Assembly: GCA_963170055.1 (NCBI GenBank)
Contig: CAUJGJ010000129.1
Span: 416,701 to 480,700 of the forward strand
DNA length: 64,000 nt
Direction: 5' to 3'
DNA from: Halisarca cf. caerulea
Taxonomy: Eukaryota; Porifera; Demospongiae; Chondrillida; Halisarcidae
Positions 15,001 to 29,362 of this stretch are shown in pieces. Within the stretch, counting starts at the first letter, position 1. Every line of letters begins with the position of its first letter. The notes beneath the pieces are model-generated. The model worked only from the letters and a program-made list of their open reading frames with translations. It did not search any database and was not told the origin of the DNA. Both the position numbers and the translations under genes were made by a program.

Positions 15001-17290
15001 TGTGTTGTGTTGAATATGCTGGTGCTAATACCAATATTTGCCACTAGCACCACGCACATTCCCAGTGGACACACATGAAGTTTCTGAAGTGCTGTGGGCG
15101 TATTTGTGTAGTGTTGGATACGCTGGTGCTAATACCAATGTTTGGCATTAGCACCACGCACATTCCCAGTAAACACGCATGAAGTTTCTGAAGTACTGTG
15201 GGCGTATTTGTGTACTGTTGGATATGTTGGTGCTAAGACTAATATTTGGCACTAGCGCCACGCACATTCCCAGTGGACACACATGAAGTTTCTGAAATGC
15301 TGTGGGCGTATCTGTGTAGTGTTGGATATGCTGGTGCTAATAGCAATATTTGGCACTAATACCACGCACATTCCCAGTCGACACACATGAAGTTTCTAAA
15401 GTACTGTGGGCGTATTTGTGTAGTGTTGGATATGCTGGTGCTAATACCAACATTTGGCACTAGCACCACGCACATTCCCAGTGGACACTCATGAAGTTTC
15501 TGAAGTGTTGTGGGCATATCTGTGTAGTGTTCAATATGGTGGTTCTAAGACCAATCTTTCGCACTAGCACCACGCACATTCCAAGTGGACAAACATGAAG
15601 TTTCTGAAGTGCTGTGGGCGTATCTGTGTAGTGTTGGATACGCTGGTGCTAATACCAATATTTGGCACTAGCACCACGCACATTCCCAGTGGACACACAT
15701 GAGGTTTCTGAAGTACTGTGGGCGTATTTGTGTAGTGTTGGATACGCTGGTGCTAATACCAATATTTGGCACTAGCACCACACACATTCCCAGTGGACAC
15801 ACATGAAGTTTCTTAAGTGCTGTGGGCGTATTTGTGTTGTGTTGGATACGCTGGTGCTAATACCAATATTTGGCACTAGCACCACGCACATTCCCAGTGG
15901 ACACACATGAAGTTTCTGAAGTGCTGTGGGCGTATCTGTGTAGTGTTGGATATGGTGGTTCTAAGACCAATATTTGGCACTAGCATCACACACATTCCCA
16001 GTGGACACACATGAAGTTTCTTAAGTGCTGTGGGCGTATTTGTGTTGTGTTGGATACGCTGGTGCTAATACCAATATTTGGCACTAGCACCACGCACATT
16101 CCCAGTGGACACACATGAGGTTTCTGAAGTACTGTGGGCGTATTTGTGTAGTGTTGGATACGCTGGTGCTAATACCAATATTTGGCACTAGCACCACACA
16201 CATTCCCAGTGGACACACATGAAGTTTCTTAAGTGCTGTGGGCGTATTTGTGTTGTGTTGGATACGCTGGTGGTAATACCAATATTTGGCACTAGCACCA
16301 CGCACATTCCCAGTGGACACACATGAAGTTTCTGAAGTACTGTGGGCGTATTTGTGTAGTGTTGGATACGCTGGTGCTAATACCAATATTTGGCATTAGC
16401 ACCACGCACATTCCCAGTAAACACGCATGAAGTTTCTGAGGTACTGTGGGCGTATTTGTGTACTGTTGGATATGTTGGTGCTAATACCAATATTTGGCAC
16501 TAGCACCACGCACATTCCCAGTGGACACACATGAAGTTTCTTAAGTGCTGTGGGCGTATCTGTGTAGTGTTGGATATGCTGGTGCTAATAGCAATATTTG
16601 GCACTAATACCACGCACATTCCCAGTGGACACGCATGAAGTTTCTAAAGTACTGTGGGCGTATTTGTGTAGTGTTGGATATGCTGGTGCTAATACCAATA
16701 TTTGGCACTAGCACCACGCACATTCCCAGTGGACACTCATGAAGTTTCTGAAGTGTTGTGGGCATATCTGTGTAGTGTTTAATATGGTGGTTCTAAGACC
16801 AATCTTTCGCACTAGCACCACGCACATTCCAAGTGGACAAACATGAAGTTTCTGAAGTGCTGTGGGCGTATTTGTGTAGTGTTGGATATGGTTGTTCTAA
16901 GACCAATATTTGGCACTAGCACCACACACATTCCCAGTGGACACACATGAAGTTTCTTAAGTGCTGTGGGCGTATTTGTGTTGTGTTGAATACGCTGGTG
17001 CTAATACCAATATTTGGCACTAGCACCACGCACATTCCCAGTGGACACACATGAAGTTTCTGAAGTGCTGTGGGCGTATTTGTGTAGTGTTGGATACGCT
17101 GGTGCTAATACCAATGTTTGGCATTAGCACCACGCACATTCCCAGTAAACACGCATGAAGTTTCTGAATTACTGTGGGCGTATTTGTGTACTGTTGGATA
17201 TGTTGGTGCTAAGACTAATATTTGGCACTAGCGCCACGCACATTCCCAGTGGACACACATGAAGTTTCTCAAATGCTGTGGGCGTATCTG
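1..17290 (+). repeat. 104-bp satellite array, homogenised higher-order-repeat zone
   Basis: Head-to-tail monomers of exactly 104 bp; for example, successive monomer starts fall at 101, 205, 309, 413 and 517. Each carries a GAAGTTTCTGAAGTGCTGTG block, a GTGTTGGATA block, a CCAATATTTGGC block and a CACATTCCCAGTGGACAC block. Monomers differ by diagnostic substitutions. One variant with CTTTCGCAC in place of ATTTGGCAC recurs at 4637, 5365, 6093, 6821, 7549, 8277, 9005, 9733, 10461 and 11189, that is, every 728 bp or 7 monomers. Elsewhere its spacing is 416, 624, 1248, 1352 or 1560 bp, always a whole number of monomers. The array runs off the left edge. No gene is supported inside: short open frames are monomer translations. 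The layout resembles centromeric or other heterochromatic satellite, but function is inference. Confidence 0.97.
6821..11188 (+). repeat. two tandem copies of a 21-monomer (2,184-bp) super-repeat
   Basis: Within the 728-bp units, the CTTTCGCAC monomer is preceded by either GTGTTCAATATGG (C type) or GTGTTTAATATGG (T type). From 5365 to 11189 the order is C,T,C,C,T,C,C,T,C, a period of three units. The copies at 6821-9004 and 9005-11188 also share rarer markers at matching offsets, such as ACCAGCATCAC at 6931 and 9115 and CATGAGCTTTC near 7067 and 9251. This indicates recent amplification of a 2,184-bp block by unequal exchange or rolling-circle-like reinsertion (inference). Confidence 0.88.
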
Positions 17291-20200
17291 TGTAGTGTTG
17301 GATATACTGGTGCTATATAATAATAATATTTGGCAATAGCACCACGAACATTTACATTGGATACACATGAAGTTTCTTAAGTGCTGTGGGCATATTTGTG
17401 TAGTGTTGGATATGGTGGTTCAAACACCAATATTTGGTACTAGCACCACGCACATTGTCAGTGGATACACATGAAGTTTCTGAAGTGCTGTGGGCGTATT
17501 AGTGTAGTGCTGGATATGGTGGTTCTAAGACCAATATTTGGTACTAGCACAACGCACATTCCCAGTGCAAACGCATGAAGTTTCCGAAGTGCTGTGGGCG
17601 TATCTGTGTAGCATTGGATATACTTGTGTTAATACCAATATTTGGCACTAGAACCACGCACATTCCCAGTGGACACACATAAAGTTTCTGAAGTGCTGTG
17701 GGCGTATTTGTGTAGTGTTGGATATGGTGGTTCTAAGACCAATATTTGGCACTAGCACCACACACATTCCCAGTGGACACACATGAAGTTTCTAAAGTAC
17801 TGTGGGCGTATTTGTGTTGTGTTGGATACGCTGGTGCTAATACCAATATTTGGCACTAGCGCCACACACATTCCCAGTGGACACACATGAAGTTTATGAA
17901 GTGCTGTGGGCGTATTTGTGTAGTGTTGGATACGCTGGTGCTAATACCAATATTTGGCATTAGCACCACGCACATTCCCAGTAAACACGCATGAAGTTTC
18001 TGAGGTACTGTGGGCGTATTTGTGTACTGTTGGATATGTTGGTGCTAATACCAATATTTGGCACTAGCACCACTCACATTCCCAGCGGACACACATGAAG
18101 TTTCTGAAGTGCTGTGGGCGTATCTGTGTAGTGTTGGATATACTGGTGCTAATAATAATATTTGGCAATAGCACCACGAACATTCACAGTGGACACACAT
18201 GAAGTTTCTTAAGTGCTGTGGGCATATTTGTGTAGTGTTGGATATGGTGGTTCAAACACCAATATTTGGTACTAGCACCACGCACATTGTCAGTGGATAC
18301 ACATGAAGTTTCTGAAGTGCTGTGGGCGTATTAGTGTAGTGCTGGATATGGTGGTTCTAAGACCAATATTTGGTACTAGCACAACGCACATTCCCAGTGC
18401 AAACGCATGAAGTTTCTGAAGTGCTGTGGGCGTATCTGTGTAGCATTGGATATGCTTGTGTTAATACCAATATTTGGCACTAGAACCACGCACATTCCCA
18501 GTGGACACACATAAAGTTTCTGAAGTGCTGTGGGCGTATCTGTGTAGTGTTTGATACGCTGGTGCTAATACCAATATTTGGCACTAGAACCACGCACATT
18601 CCCAGTGGACACACATAAGGTTTCTGAAGTGCTGTGGGCGTATTTGTGTAGAGTTGGATATGGTGGTTCTAAGACCAATATTTGGCACTAGCACCACACA
18701 CATTCCCAGTGGACACACATGAAGTTTCTTAAGTGCTGTGGGCGTATCTGTGTAGTGTTGGATATGCTGGTGCTAATAGCAATATTTGGCACTAATACCA
18801 CGCACATTCCCAGTGGACACACATGAAGTTTCTAAAGTACTGTGGGCGTATTTGTGTAGTGTTGGATATGCTGGTGCTAATACCAATATTTGGCACTAGC
18901 ACCACGCACATTCCCAGTGGACACTCATGAAGTTTCTGAAGTTTTGTGGGCATATCTGTGTAGTGTTTAATATGGTGGTTCTAAGACCAATCTTTCGCAC
19001 TAGCACCACGCACATTCCAAGTGGACAAACATGAAGTTTCTGAAGTGCTGTGGGCGTATTTGTGTAGTGTTGGATATGGTGGTTCTAAGACCAATATTTG
19101 GCACTAGCACCACACACATTCCCAGTGGACACACATGAAGTTTCTTAAGTGCTGTGGGCGTATTTGTGTTGTGTTGAATACGCTGGTGCTAATACCAATA
19201 TTTGGCACTAGCACCACGCACATTCCCAGTGGACACACATGAAGTTTATGAAGTGCTGTGGGCGTATTTGTGTAGTGTTTGATACGCTGGTGCTAATACC
19301 AATGTTTGGCATTAGCACCACGCACATTCCCAGTAAACACGCATGAAGTTTCTGAAGTTCTGTGGGCGTATTTGTGTACTGTTGGATATGTTGGTGCTAA
19401 GACTAATATTTGGCACTAGCGCCACGCACATTCCCAGTGGACACACATGAAGTTTCTGAAATGCTGTGGGCGTATCTGTGTAGTGTTGGATATGCTGGTG
19501 CTAATAGCAATATTTGGCACTAATACCACGCACATTCCCAGTCGACACACATGAAGTTTCTAAAGTACTGTGGGCGTATTTGTGTAGTGTTGGATATGCT
19601 GGTGCTAATACCAACATTTGGCACTAGCACCACGCACATTCCCAGTGGACACTCATGAAGTTTCTGAAGTGTTGTGGGCATATCTGTGTAGTGTTCAATA
19701 TGGTGGTTCTAAGACCAATCTTTCGCACTAGCACCACGCACATTCCAAGTGGACAAACATGAAGTTTCTGAAGTGCTGTGGGCGTATTTGTGTAGTGTTG
19801 GATATGGTGGTTCTAAGACCAATATTTGGCACTAGCACCACACACATTCCCAGTGGACACACATGAAGTTTCTTAAGTGCTGTGGGCGTATTTGTGTTGT
19901 GTTGAATACGCTGGTGCTAATACCAATATTTGGCACTAGCACCACGCACATTCCCAGTGGACACACATGAAGTTTCTGAAGTGCTGTGGGCGTATTTGTG
20001 TAGTTTTGGATACGCTGGTGCTAATACCAATGTTTGGCATTAGCACCACGCACATTCCCAGTCAACACGCATGAAGTTTCTGAAGTACTGTGGGCGTATT
20101 TGTGTACTGTTGGATATGTTGGTGCTAAGACTAATATTTGGCACTAGCGCCACGCACATTCCCAGTGGACACACATGAAGTTTCTGAAATGCTGTGGGCG

Positions 20201-23200
20201 TATCTGTGTAGTGTTGGATATGCTGGTGCTAATAGCAATATTTGGCACTAATACCACGCACATTCCCAGTCGACACACATGAAGTTTCTAAAGTACTGTG
20301 GGCGTATTTGTGTAGCGTTGGATATGCTGGTGCTAATACCAATATTTGGCACTAGCACCACGCACATTCCCAGGGGACACTCATGAAGTTTCTGAAGTGT
20401 TGTGGGCATATCTGTGTAGTGTTCAATATGGTGGTTCTAAGACCAATCTTTCGCACTAGCACCACGCACATTCCAAGTGGACAAACATGAAGTTTCTGAA
20501 GTGCTGTGGGCGTATTTGTGTAGTGTTGGATATGGTGGTTCTAAGACCAATATTTGGCACTAGCACCACACACATTCCCAGTGGACACACATGAAGTTTC
20601 TTAAGTGCTGTGGGCGTATTTGTGTTGTGTTGGATACGCTGGTGCTAATACCAATATTTGGCACTAGCACCACGCACATTCCCAGTGGACACACATGAAG
20701 TTTCTGAAGTACTGTGGGCGTATTTGTGTAGTGTTGGATACGCTGGTGCTAATACCAATATTTGGCATTAGCACCACGCACATTCCCAGTAAACACGCAT
20801 GAAGTTTCTGAAGTACTGTGGGCGTATTTGTGTACTGTTGGATATGTTGGTGCTAATACCAATATTTGGCACTAGCACCACGCACATTCCAAGTGGACAA
20901 ACATGAAGTTTCTGAAGTGCTGTGGGCGTATTTGGGTAGTGTTGGATATGGTGGTTCTAAGACCAATATTTGGCACTAGCACCACACACATTCCCAGTGG
21001 ACACACATGAAGTTTCTAAAGTGCTGTGGGCGTATTTGTGTTGTGTTGAATATGCTGGTGCTAATACCAATATTTGGCACTAGCACCACGCACATTCCCA
21101 GTGGACACACATGAAGTTTCTGAAGTGCTGTGGGCGTATTTGTGTAGTGTTGGATACGCTGGTGCTAATACCAATGTTTGGCATTAGCACCACGCACATT
21201 CCCAGTAAACACGCATGAAGTTTCTGAAATACTGTGGGCGTATTTGTGTACTGTTGGATATGTTGGTGCAAAGACTAATATTTGGCACTAGCGCCACGCA
21301 CATTCCCAGTGGACACACATGAAGTTTCTGAAATGCTGTGGGCGTATCTGTGTAGTGTTGGATATGCTGGTGCTAATAGCAATATTTGGCACTAATACCA
21401 CGCACATTCCCAGTCGACACACATGAAGTTTCTAAAGTACTGTGGGCGTATTTGTGTAGTGTTGGATATGCTGGTGCTAATACCAATATTTGGCACGAGC
21501 ACCACGCACATTCCCAGTGGACACTCATGAAGTTTCTGAAGTGTTGTGGGCATATCTGTGTAGTGTTCAATATGGTGGTTCTAAGACCAATCTTTCGCAC
21601 TAGCACCACGCACATTCCAAGTGGACAAACATGAAGTTTCTGAAGTGCTGTGGGCGTATTTGTGTAGTGTTGGATATGGTGGTTCTAAGACCAATATTTG
21701 GCACTAGCACCACACACATTCCCAGTGGACACACATGAAGTTTCTTAAGTGCTGTGGGCGTATTTGTGTTGTGTTGGATACGCTGGTGCTAATACCAATA
21801 TTTGGCACTAGCACCACGCACATTCCCAGTGGACACACATGAAGTTTCTGAAGTACTGTGGGCGTATTTGTGTAGTGTTGGATACGCTGGTGCTAATACC
21901 AATATTTGGCATTAGCACCACGCACATTCCCAGTAAACACGCATGAAGTTTCTGAGGTACTGTGGGCGTATTTGTGTACTGTTGGATATGTTGGTGCTAA
22001 TACCAATATTTGGCACTAGCACCACGCACATTCCCAGTGGACACACATGAAGTTTCTGAAGTGCTGTGGGCGTATCTGTGTAGCATTGGATATGCTTGTG
22101 TTAATACCAATATTTGGCACTAGAACCACGCACATTCCCAGTGGACACACATAAAGTTTCTGAAGTGCTGTGGGCGTATTTGTGTAGTGTTGGATATGGT
22201 GGTTCTAAGACCAATATTTGGCACTAGCACCACACACATTCCCAGTGGACACACATGAAGTTTCTGAAATGCTGTGGGCGTATCTGTGTAGTGTTGGATA
22301 TGCTGGTGCTAATAGCAATATTTGGCACTAATACCACGCACATTCCCAGTCGACACACATGAAGTTTCTAAAGTACTGTGGGCGTATTTGTGTAGTGTTG
22401 GATATGCTGGTGCTAATACCAATATTTTGCACGAGCACCACGCACATTCCCAGTGGACACTCATGAAGTTTCTGAAGTGTTGTGGGCATATCTGTGTAGT
22501 GTTCAATATGGTGGTTCTAAGACCAATCTTTCGCACTAGCACCACGCACATTCCAAGTGGACAAACATGAAGTTTCTGAAGTGCTGTGGGCGTATTTGTG
22601 TAGTGTTGGATATGGTGGTTCTAAGACCAACATTTGGCATTAGCACCACACACATTCCCAGTGGACACACATGAAGTTTCTTAAGTGCTGTGGGCGTATT
22701 TGTGTTGTGTTGGATACGCTGGTGCTAATACCAATATTTGGCACTAGCACCACGCACATTCCCAGTGGACACACATGAAGTTTCTGAAGTACTGTGGGCG
22801 TATTTGTGTAGTGTTGGATACGCTGGTGCTAATACCAATATTTGGCATTAGCACCACGCACATTCCCAGTAAACACGCATGAAGTTTCTGAAGTACTGTG
22901 GGCGTATTTGTGTACTGTTGGATATGTTGGTGCTAATACCAATATTTGGCACTAGCACCACGCACATTCCCAGTGGACACACATGAAGTTTCTGAAGTGC
23001 TGTGGGCGTATCTGTGTAGTGTTGGATATACTGGTGCTATATAATAATAATATTTGGCAATAGCACCACGAACATTTACAGTGGATACACATGAAGTTTC
23101 TTAAGTGCTGTGGGCATATTTGTGTAGTGTTGGATATGGTGGTTCAAACACCAATATTTGGTACTAGCACCACGCACATTGTCAGTGGATACACATGAAG

Positions 23201-26200
23201 TTTCTGAAGTGCTGTGGGCGTATTAGTGTAGTGCTGGATATGGTGGTTCTAAGACCAATATTTGGTACTAGCACAACGCACATTCCCAGTGCAAACGCAT
23301 GAAGTTTCCGAAGTGCTGTGGGCGTATCTGTGTAGCATTGGATATGCTTGTGTTAATACCAATATTTGGCACTAGAACCACGCACATTCCCAGTGGACAC
23401 ACATAAAGTTTCTGAAGTGCTGTGGGCGTATTTGTGTAGTGTTGGATATGGTGGTTCTAAGACCAATATTTGGCACTAGCACCACACACATTCCCAGTGG
23501 ACACACATGAAGTTTCTTAAGTGCTGTGGGCGTATTTGTGTTGTGTTGGATACGCTGGTGCTAATACCAATATTTGGCACTAGCGCCACACACATTCCCA
23601 GTGGACACACATGAAGTTTATGAAGTGCTGTGGGCGTATTTGTGTAGTGTTGGATACGCTGGTGCTAATACCAATATTTGGCATTAGCACCACGCACATT
23701 CCCAGTAAACACGCATGAAGTTTCTGAGGTACTGTGGGCGTATTTGTGTACTGTTGGATATGTTGGTGCTAATACCAATATTTGGCACTAGCACCACGCA
23801 CATTCCCAGCGGACACACATGAAGTTTCTGAAGTGCTGTGGGCGTATCTGTGTAGTGTTGGATATACTGGTGCTAATAATAATATTTGGCAATAGCACCA
23901 CGAACATTTACAGTGGACACACATGAAGTTTCTTAAGTGCTGTGGGCATATTTGTGTAGTGTTGGATATGGTGGTTCAAACACCAATATTTGGTACTAGC
24001 ACCACGCACATTGTCAGTGGATACACATGAAGTTTCTGAAGTGCTGTGGGCGTATTAGTGTAGTGCTGGATATGGTGGTTCTAAGACCAATATTTGGTAC
24101 TAGCACAACGCACATTCCCAGTGCAAACGCATGAAGTTTCTGAAGTGCTGTGGGCGTATCTGTGTAGCATTGGATATGCTTGTGTTAATACCAATATTTG
24201 GCACTAGAACCACGCACATTCCCAGTGGACACACATAAAGTTTCTGAAGTGCTGTGGGCGTATGTGTGTAGTGTTTGATACGCTGGTGCTAATACCAATA
24301 TTTGGCACTAGCACCACGCACATTCCCAGTGGACACACATAAAGTTTCTGAAGTACTCTGGGCGTATTTGTGTAGTGTTGGATATGTTGGTTCTAAGACT
24401 AATATTTGGCACTAGCGCCACACACATTCCCAGTGGACACACATGAAGTTTATGAAGTGCTGTGGGCGTATTTGTGTAGTGTTGGATACGCTGGTGCTAA
24501 TACCAATATTTGGCACTAGCACCACGCATATTCCCAGTAGACACGCATGAAGTTTCTGAAGTACTGTGGGCGTATTTTTGTACTGTTGGATTAGTGGTTC
24601 TAAGACCAATATTTAGTACTAGCACCACGCACATTCCCACACATGAAGTTTCTGAAGTGTTGCGGGCATATCTGTGTAGTGTTAAATATACTGGTGTTAA
24701 GACAAATATTTGGCATTAGCACCACGCACATTCCCAGTGGAAGCACATTAAGTTTCTGTAGTGCTGTGGGCATATTTGTGTAGTGTTGGATATGGTGGTT
24801 CTAAGACCAATATTTGGCACTAAAACCACACACATTCCCAGTGGATACACATAAAGTTTATGAACTGCTGTGAGCATATTTGTGTAGTGTTGGATATGGT
24901 GGTTCAAACACCAATATTTGGCACTAGCACCACGCACATTCCCAGTGGACACACATGAAGTTTCTTAAGTGCTGTGGGCGTATTTGTGTAGTGTTGGATA
25001 TGCATGGTGGTTCTAAGACCAATATTTGGTACTAGCACCACGCACATTCCCAGTGGACACGCATAAAGTTTTTGAAGTGCCGTGGGCGTATCTGTGTAGC
25101 ATCGGATATGCTTGTGTTAATACAAATATTTGGCACTAGCATCACGCACATTCCCAGTGGACACACATGAAGTTTCTGAAGTGCTGTGGGCATATCTGTG
25201 TAGTATTGGATACGCTGGTGCTAATACCAATATTTGGCACTAGAACCACGCACATTCCCAGTGGATACACATAAAGTTTCTGAAGTGCTGTGGGCGTATC
25301 TGTGTAGTGTTGGATACGCTGGTGCTAATATCAATATTTGGCACTAGCACCACGCACATTCCCAGTGGACACACATAAAGTTTCTGAAGTACTCTGGGCG
25401 TATTTGTGTAGTGTTGGATATGTTGGTTCTAAGACTAATATTTGGCACTAGCGCCACACACATTCCCAGTGGACACACATGAAGTTTCTGAAGTGCTGTG
25501 GGCGTATTTGTGTTGTGTTGGATACGCTGGTGCTAATACCAATATTTGGCACTAGCACCACGCACATTCCCAGTGGACACACATGAAGTTTCTGAAGTAC
25601 TGTGGGCGTATTTGTGTAGTGTTGGATACGCTGGTGCTAATACCAATATTTGGCATTAGCACCACGCACATTCCCAGTAAACACGCATGAAGTTTCTGAA
25701 GTACTGTGGGCGTATTTGTGTACTGTTGGATATGTTGGTGCTAATACCAATATTTGGCACTAGCACCACGCACATTCCCAGTGGACACACATGAAGTTTC
25801 TGAAGTGCTGTGGGCGTATCTGTGTAGTGTTGGATATACTGGTGCTATATAATAATAATATTTGGCAATAGCACCACGAACATTTACAGTGGATACACAT
25901 GAAGTTTCTTAAGTGCTGTGGGCATATTTGTGTAGTGTTGGATATGGTGGTTCAAACACCAATATTTGGTACTAGCACCACGCACATTGTCAGTGGATAC
26001 ACATGAAGTTTCTGAAGTGCTGTGGGCGTATTAGTGTAGTGCTGGATATGGTGGTTCTAAGACCAATATTTGGTACTAGCACAACGCACATTCCCAGTGC
26101 AAACGCATGAAGTTTCCGAAGTGCTGTGGGCGTATCTGTGTAGCATTGGATATGCTTGTGTTAATACCAATATTTGGCACTAGAACCACGCACATTCCCA

Positions 26201-29200
26201 GTGGACACACATAAAGTTTCTGAAGTGCTGTGGGCGTATTTGTGTAGTGTTGGATATGGTGGTTCTAAGACCAATATTTGGCACTAGCACCACACACATT
26301 CCCAGTGGACACACATGAAGTTTCTTAAGTGCTGTGGGCGTATTTGTGTTGTGTTGGATACGCTGGTGCTAATACCAATATTTGGCACTAGCGCCACACA
26401 CATTCCCAGTGGACACACATGAAGTTTATGAAGTGCTGTGGGCGTATTTGTGTAGTGTTGGATACGCTGGTGCTAATACCAATATTTGGCATTAGCACCA
26501 CGCACATTCCCAGTAAACACGCATGAAGTTTCTGAGGTACTGTGGGCGTATTTGTGTACTGTTGGATATGTTGGTGCTAATACCAATATTTGGCACTAGC
26601 ACCACGCACATTCCCAGCGGACACACATGAAGTTTCTGAAGTGCTGTGGGCGTATCTGTGTAGTGTTGGATATACTGGTGCTAATAATAATATTTGGCAA
26701 TAGCACCACGAACATTTACAGTGGACACACATGAAGTTTCTTAAGTGCTGTGGGCATATTTGTGTAGTGTTGGATATGGTGGTTCAAACACCAATATTTG
26801 GTACTAGCACCACGCACATTGTCAGTGGATACACATGAAGTTTCTGAAGTGCTGTGGGCGTATTAGTGTAGTGCTGGATATGGTGGTTCTAAGACCAATA
26901 TTTGGTACTAGCACAACGCACATTCCCAGTGCAAACGCATGAAGTTTCTGAAGTGCTGTGGGCGTATCTGTGTAGCATTGGATATGCTTGTGTTAATACC
27001 AATATTTGGCACTAGAACCACGCACATTCCCAGTGGACACACATAAAGTTTCTGAAGTGCTGTGGGCGTATGTGTGTAGTGTTTGATACGCTGGTGCTAA
27101 TACCAATATTTGGCACTAGCACCACGCACATTCCCAGTGGACACACATAAAGTTTCTGAAGTACTCTGGGCGTATTTGTGTAGTGTTGGATATGTTGGTT
27201 CTAAGACTAATATTTGGCACTAGCGCCACACACATTCCCAGTGGACACACATGAAGTTTATGAAGTGCTGTGGGCGTATTTGTGTAGTGTTGGATACGCT
27301 GGTGCTAATACCAATATTTGGCACTAGCACCACGCATATTCCCAGTAGACACGCATGAAGTTTCTGAAGTACTGTGGGCGTATTTTTGTACTGTTGGATT
27401 AGTGGTTCTAAGACCAATATTTAGTACTAGCACCACGCACATTCCCACACATGAAGTTTCTGAAGTGTTGCGGGCATATCTGTGTAGTGTTAAATATACT
27501 GGTGTTAAGACAAATATTTGGCATTAGCACCACGCACATTCCCAGTGGAAGCACATTAAGTTTCTGTAGTGCTGTGGGCATATTTGTGTAGTGTTGGATA
27601 TGGTGGTTCTAAGACCAATATTTGGCACTAAAACCACACACATTCCCAGTGGATACACATAAAGTTTATGAACTGCTGTGAGCATATTTGTGTAGTGTTG
27701 GATATGGTGGTTCAAACACCAATATTTGGCACTAGCACCACGCACATTCCCAGTGGACACACATGAAGTTTCTTAAGTGCTGTGGGCGTATTTGTGTAGT
27801 GTTGGATATGCATGGTGGTTCTAAGACCAATATTTGGTACTAGCACCACGCACATTCCCAGTGGACACGCATAAAGTTTTTGAAGTGCCGTGGGCGTATC
27901 TGTGTAGCATCGGATATGCTTGTGTTAATACAAATATTTGGCACTAGCATCACGCACATTCCCAGTGGACACACATGAAGTTTCTGAAGTGCTGTGGGCA
28001 TATCTGTGTAGTATTGGATACGCTGGTGCTAATACCAATATTTGGCACTAGAACCACGCACATTCCCAGTGGATACACATAAAGTTTCTGAAGTGCTGTG
28101 GGCGTATCTGTGTAGTGTTGGATACGCTGGTGCTAATATCAATATTTGGCACTAGCACCACGCACATTCCCAGTGGACACACATAAAGTTTCTGAAGTAC
28201 TCTGGGCGTATTTGTGTAGTGTTGGATATGTTGGTTCTAAGACTAATATTTGGCACTAGCGCCACACACATTCCCAGTGGACACACATGAAGTTTCTGAA
28301 GTGCTGTGGGCGTATTTGTGTAGTATTGGATACGCTGCTGCTAATACCAATATTTGGCACTAGCACCACGCATATTCCCAGTAGACACGCATGAAGTTTC
28401 TGAAGTACTGTGGGCGTATTTTTGTACTATTGGATATGGTGGTTCTAAGACCAATATTTGGTACTAGCACCACGCACATTCCCACACATGAAGTTTCTGA
28501 AGTGTTGCGGGCATATCTGTGTAGTGTTAAATATACTGGTGTTAAGACCAATATTTGGCATTAGCACCACGCACATTCCCAGTGGACACGCATGAAGTTT
28601 CTGAAGTGCCGTGGGCGTATCTGTGTAGCATTGGATATGCTTGTGTTAATACAAATATTTGGCACTAGCATCACGCACATTCCCAGTGGACACACATGAA
28701 GTTTCTGAAGTGCTGTGGGCATATCTGTGTAGTATTGGATACGCTGGTGCTAATACCAATATTTGGAACTAGTACCACGCACATTCCCAGTGGACACACA
28801 TAAAGTTTCTGAAGTACTGTGGGCGTATTTGTGTAGTGTTGGATATGTTGGTTCTAAGACTAATAATTGGCACTAGCGCCACGCACATTCCCAGTGGACA
28901 CACATGAAGTTTCTGAAGTGTTGTGGGCGTATCTGTGTAGTGTTGGATATGCTGGTGCTAATACCAATATTTGGCACTAATACCATGCACATTCCCAGTG
29001 GACACTCATGAAGTTTCTGAAGGGTTGTGGGCATATCTGTGTAGTGTTAAATATGCTGGTGTTAAGACCAATATTTGGCACTAGCACCACGCACATTCCC
29101 AGTGGACACACATGAAGTTTCTGAAGTGTTGGAGGCATATCTGTGTAGTGTTGGATATGCTAGTGGTATTACCAATATTTGGTACTAGCACCACGCACAT

Positions 29201-29344
29201 TCCCAGTGGACACACATGAAGTTTCTGAAGTGCTGTGGGCGTATCTGTGTAGTGTTGGATATGCTGGTGCTAATACCAATATTTGGCAATAGCACCACGA
29301 ACATTTACAGTGGACACACATGAAGATTCTGAAGTGCTGTGGGC
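17291..29344 (+). repeat. 104-bp satellite array, more diverged zone
   Basis: The same monomer family continues in the same orientation, but with monomer types not seen to the left: one with CTATATAATAATAAT (17307, 23031, 25839), one with GGTTCAAACACC, one with TAGCATTGGATATGC, and a shortened monomer lacking about 8 bp (CACATTCCCACACATG near 24631, 27439 and 28480). Small indels break strict 104-bp phase; for example, the step from 16805 to 18993 is 2,188 bp rather than 2,184. Homogenised stretches like those of the left block recur at about 18,700-22,980. Greater divergence is typical of satellite array margins. No genes are seen. Confidence 0.95.
22682..28297 (+). repeat. tandem duplication of a 27-monomer (2,808-bp) block
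   Basis: The block 22,682-25,489 is repeated at 25,490-28,297 with an offset of 2,808 bp, 27 times 104. Diagnostic variants keep this offset exactly: the CTATATAATAATAAT monomer at 23031 and 25839, the shortened monomer near 24631 and 27439, and the unusual GGATATGCATGG monomer near 24996 and 27804. Similarity is lost upstream of 22,682 (TTCTTAAG against TTCTGAAG at 25,486). The second copy still matches the first for a few tens of bases beyond 28,297 and diverges near 28,322. Confidence 0.88.
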
Positions 29345-29362
29345 AACACTTCAGAAACTTCA
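29321..29362. repeat. satellite orientation switch at an imperfect hairpin
   Basis: The array changes strand here. The left arm TGAAGATTCTGAAGTG (29321-29336) and right arm CACTTCAGAAACTTCA (29347-29362) are reverse complements with one mismatch, separated by 10 bases. All monomers to the left read in one direction and all to the right in the other. This is a breakpoint between inverted satellite arms. Confidence 0.93.

Noticed and set aside
1..29344. Regular short repeats suggesting a CRISPR array
   Set aside because: The whole 104-bp unit repeats with no unique spacers, no cas genes are present, and the surroundings are eukaryotic.
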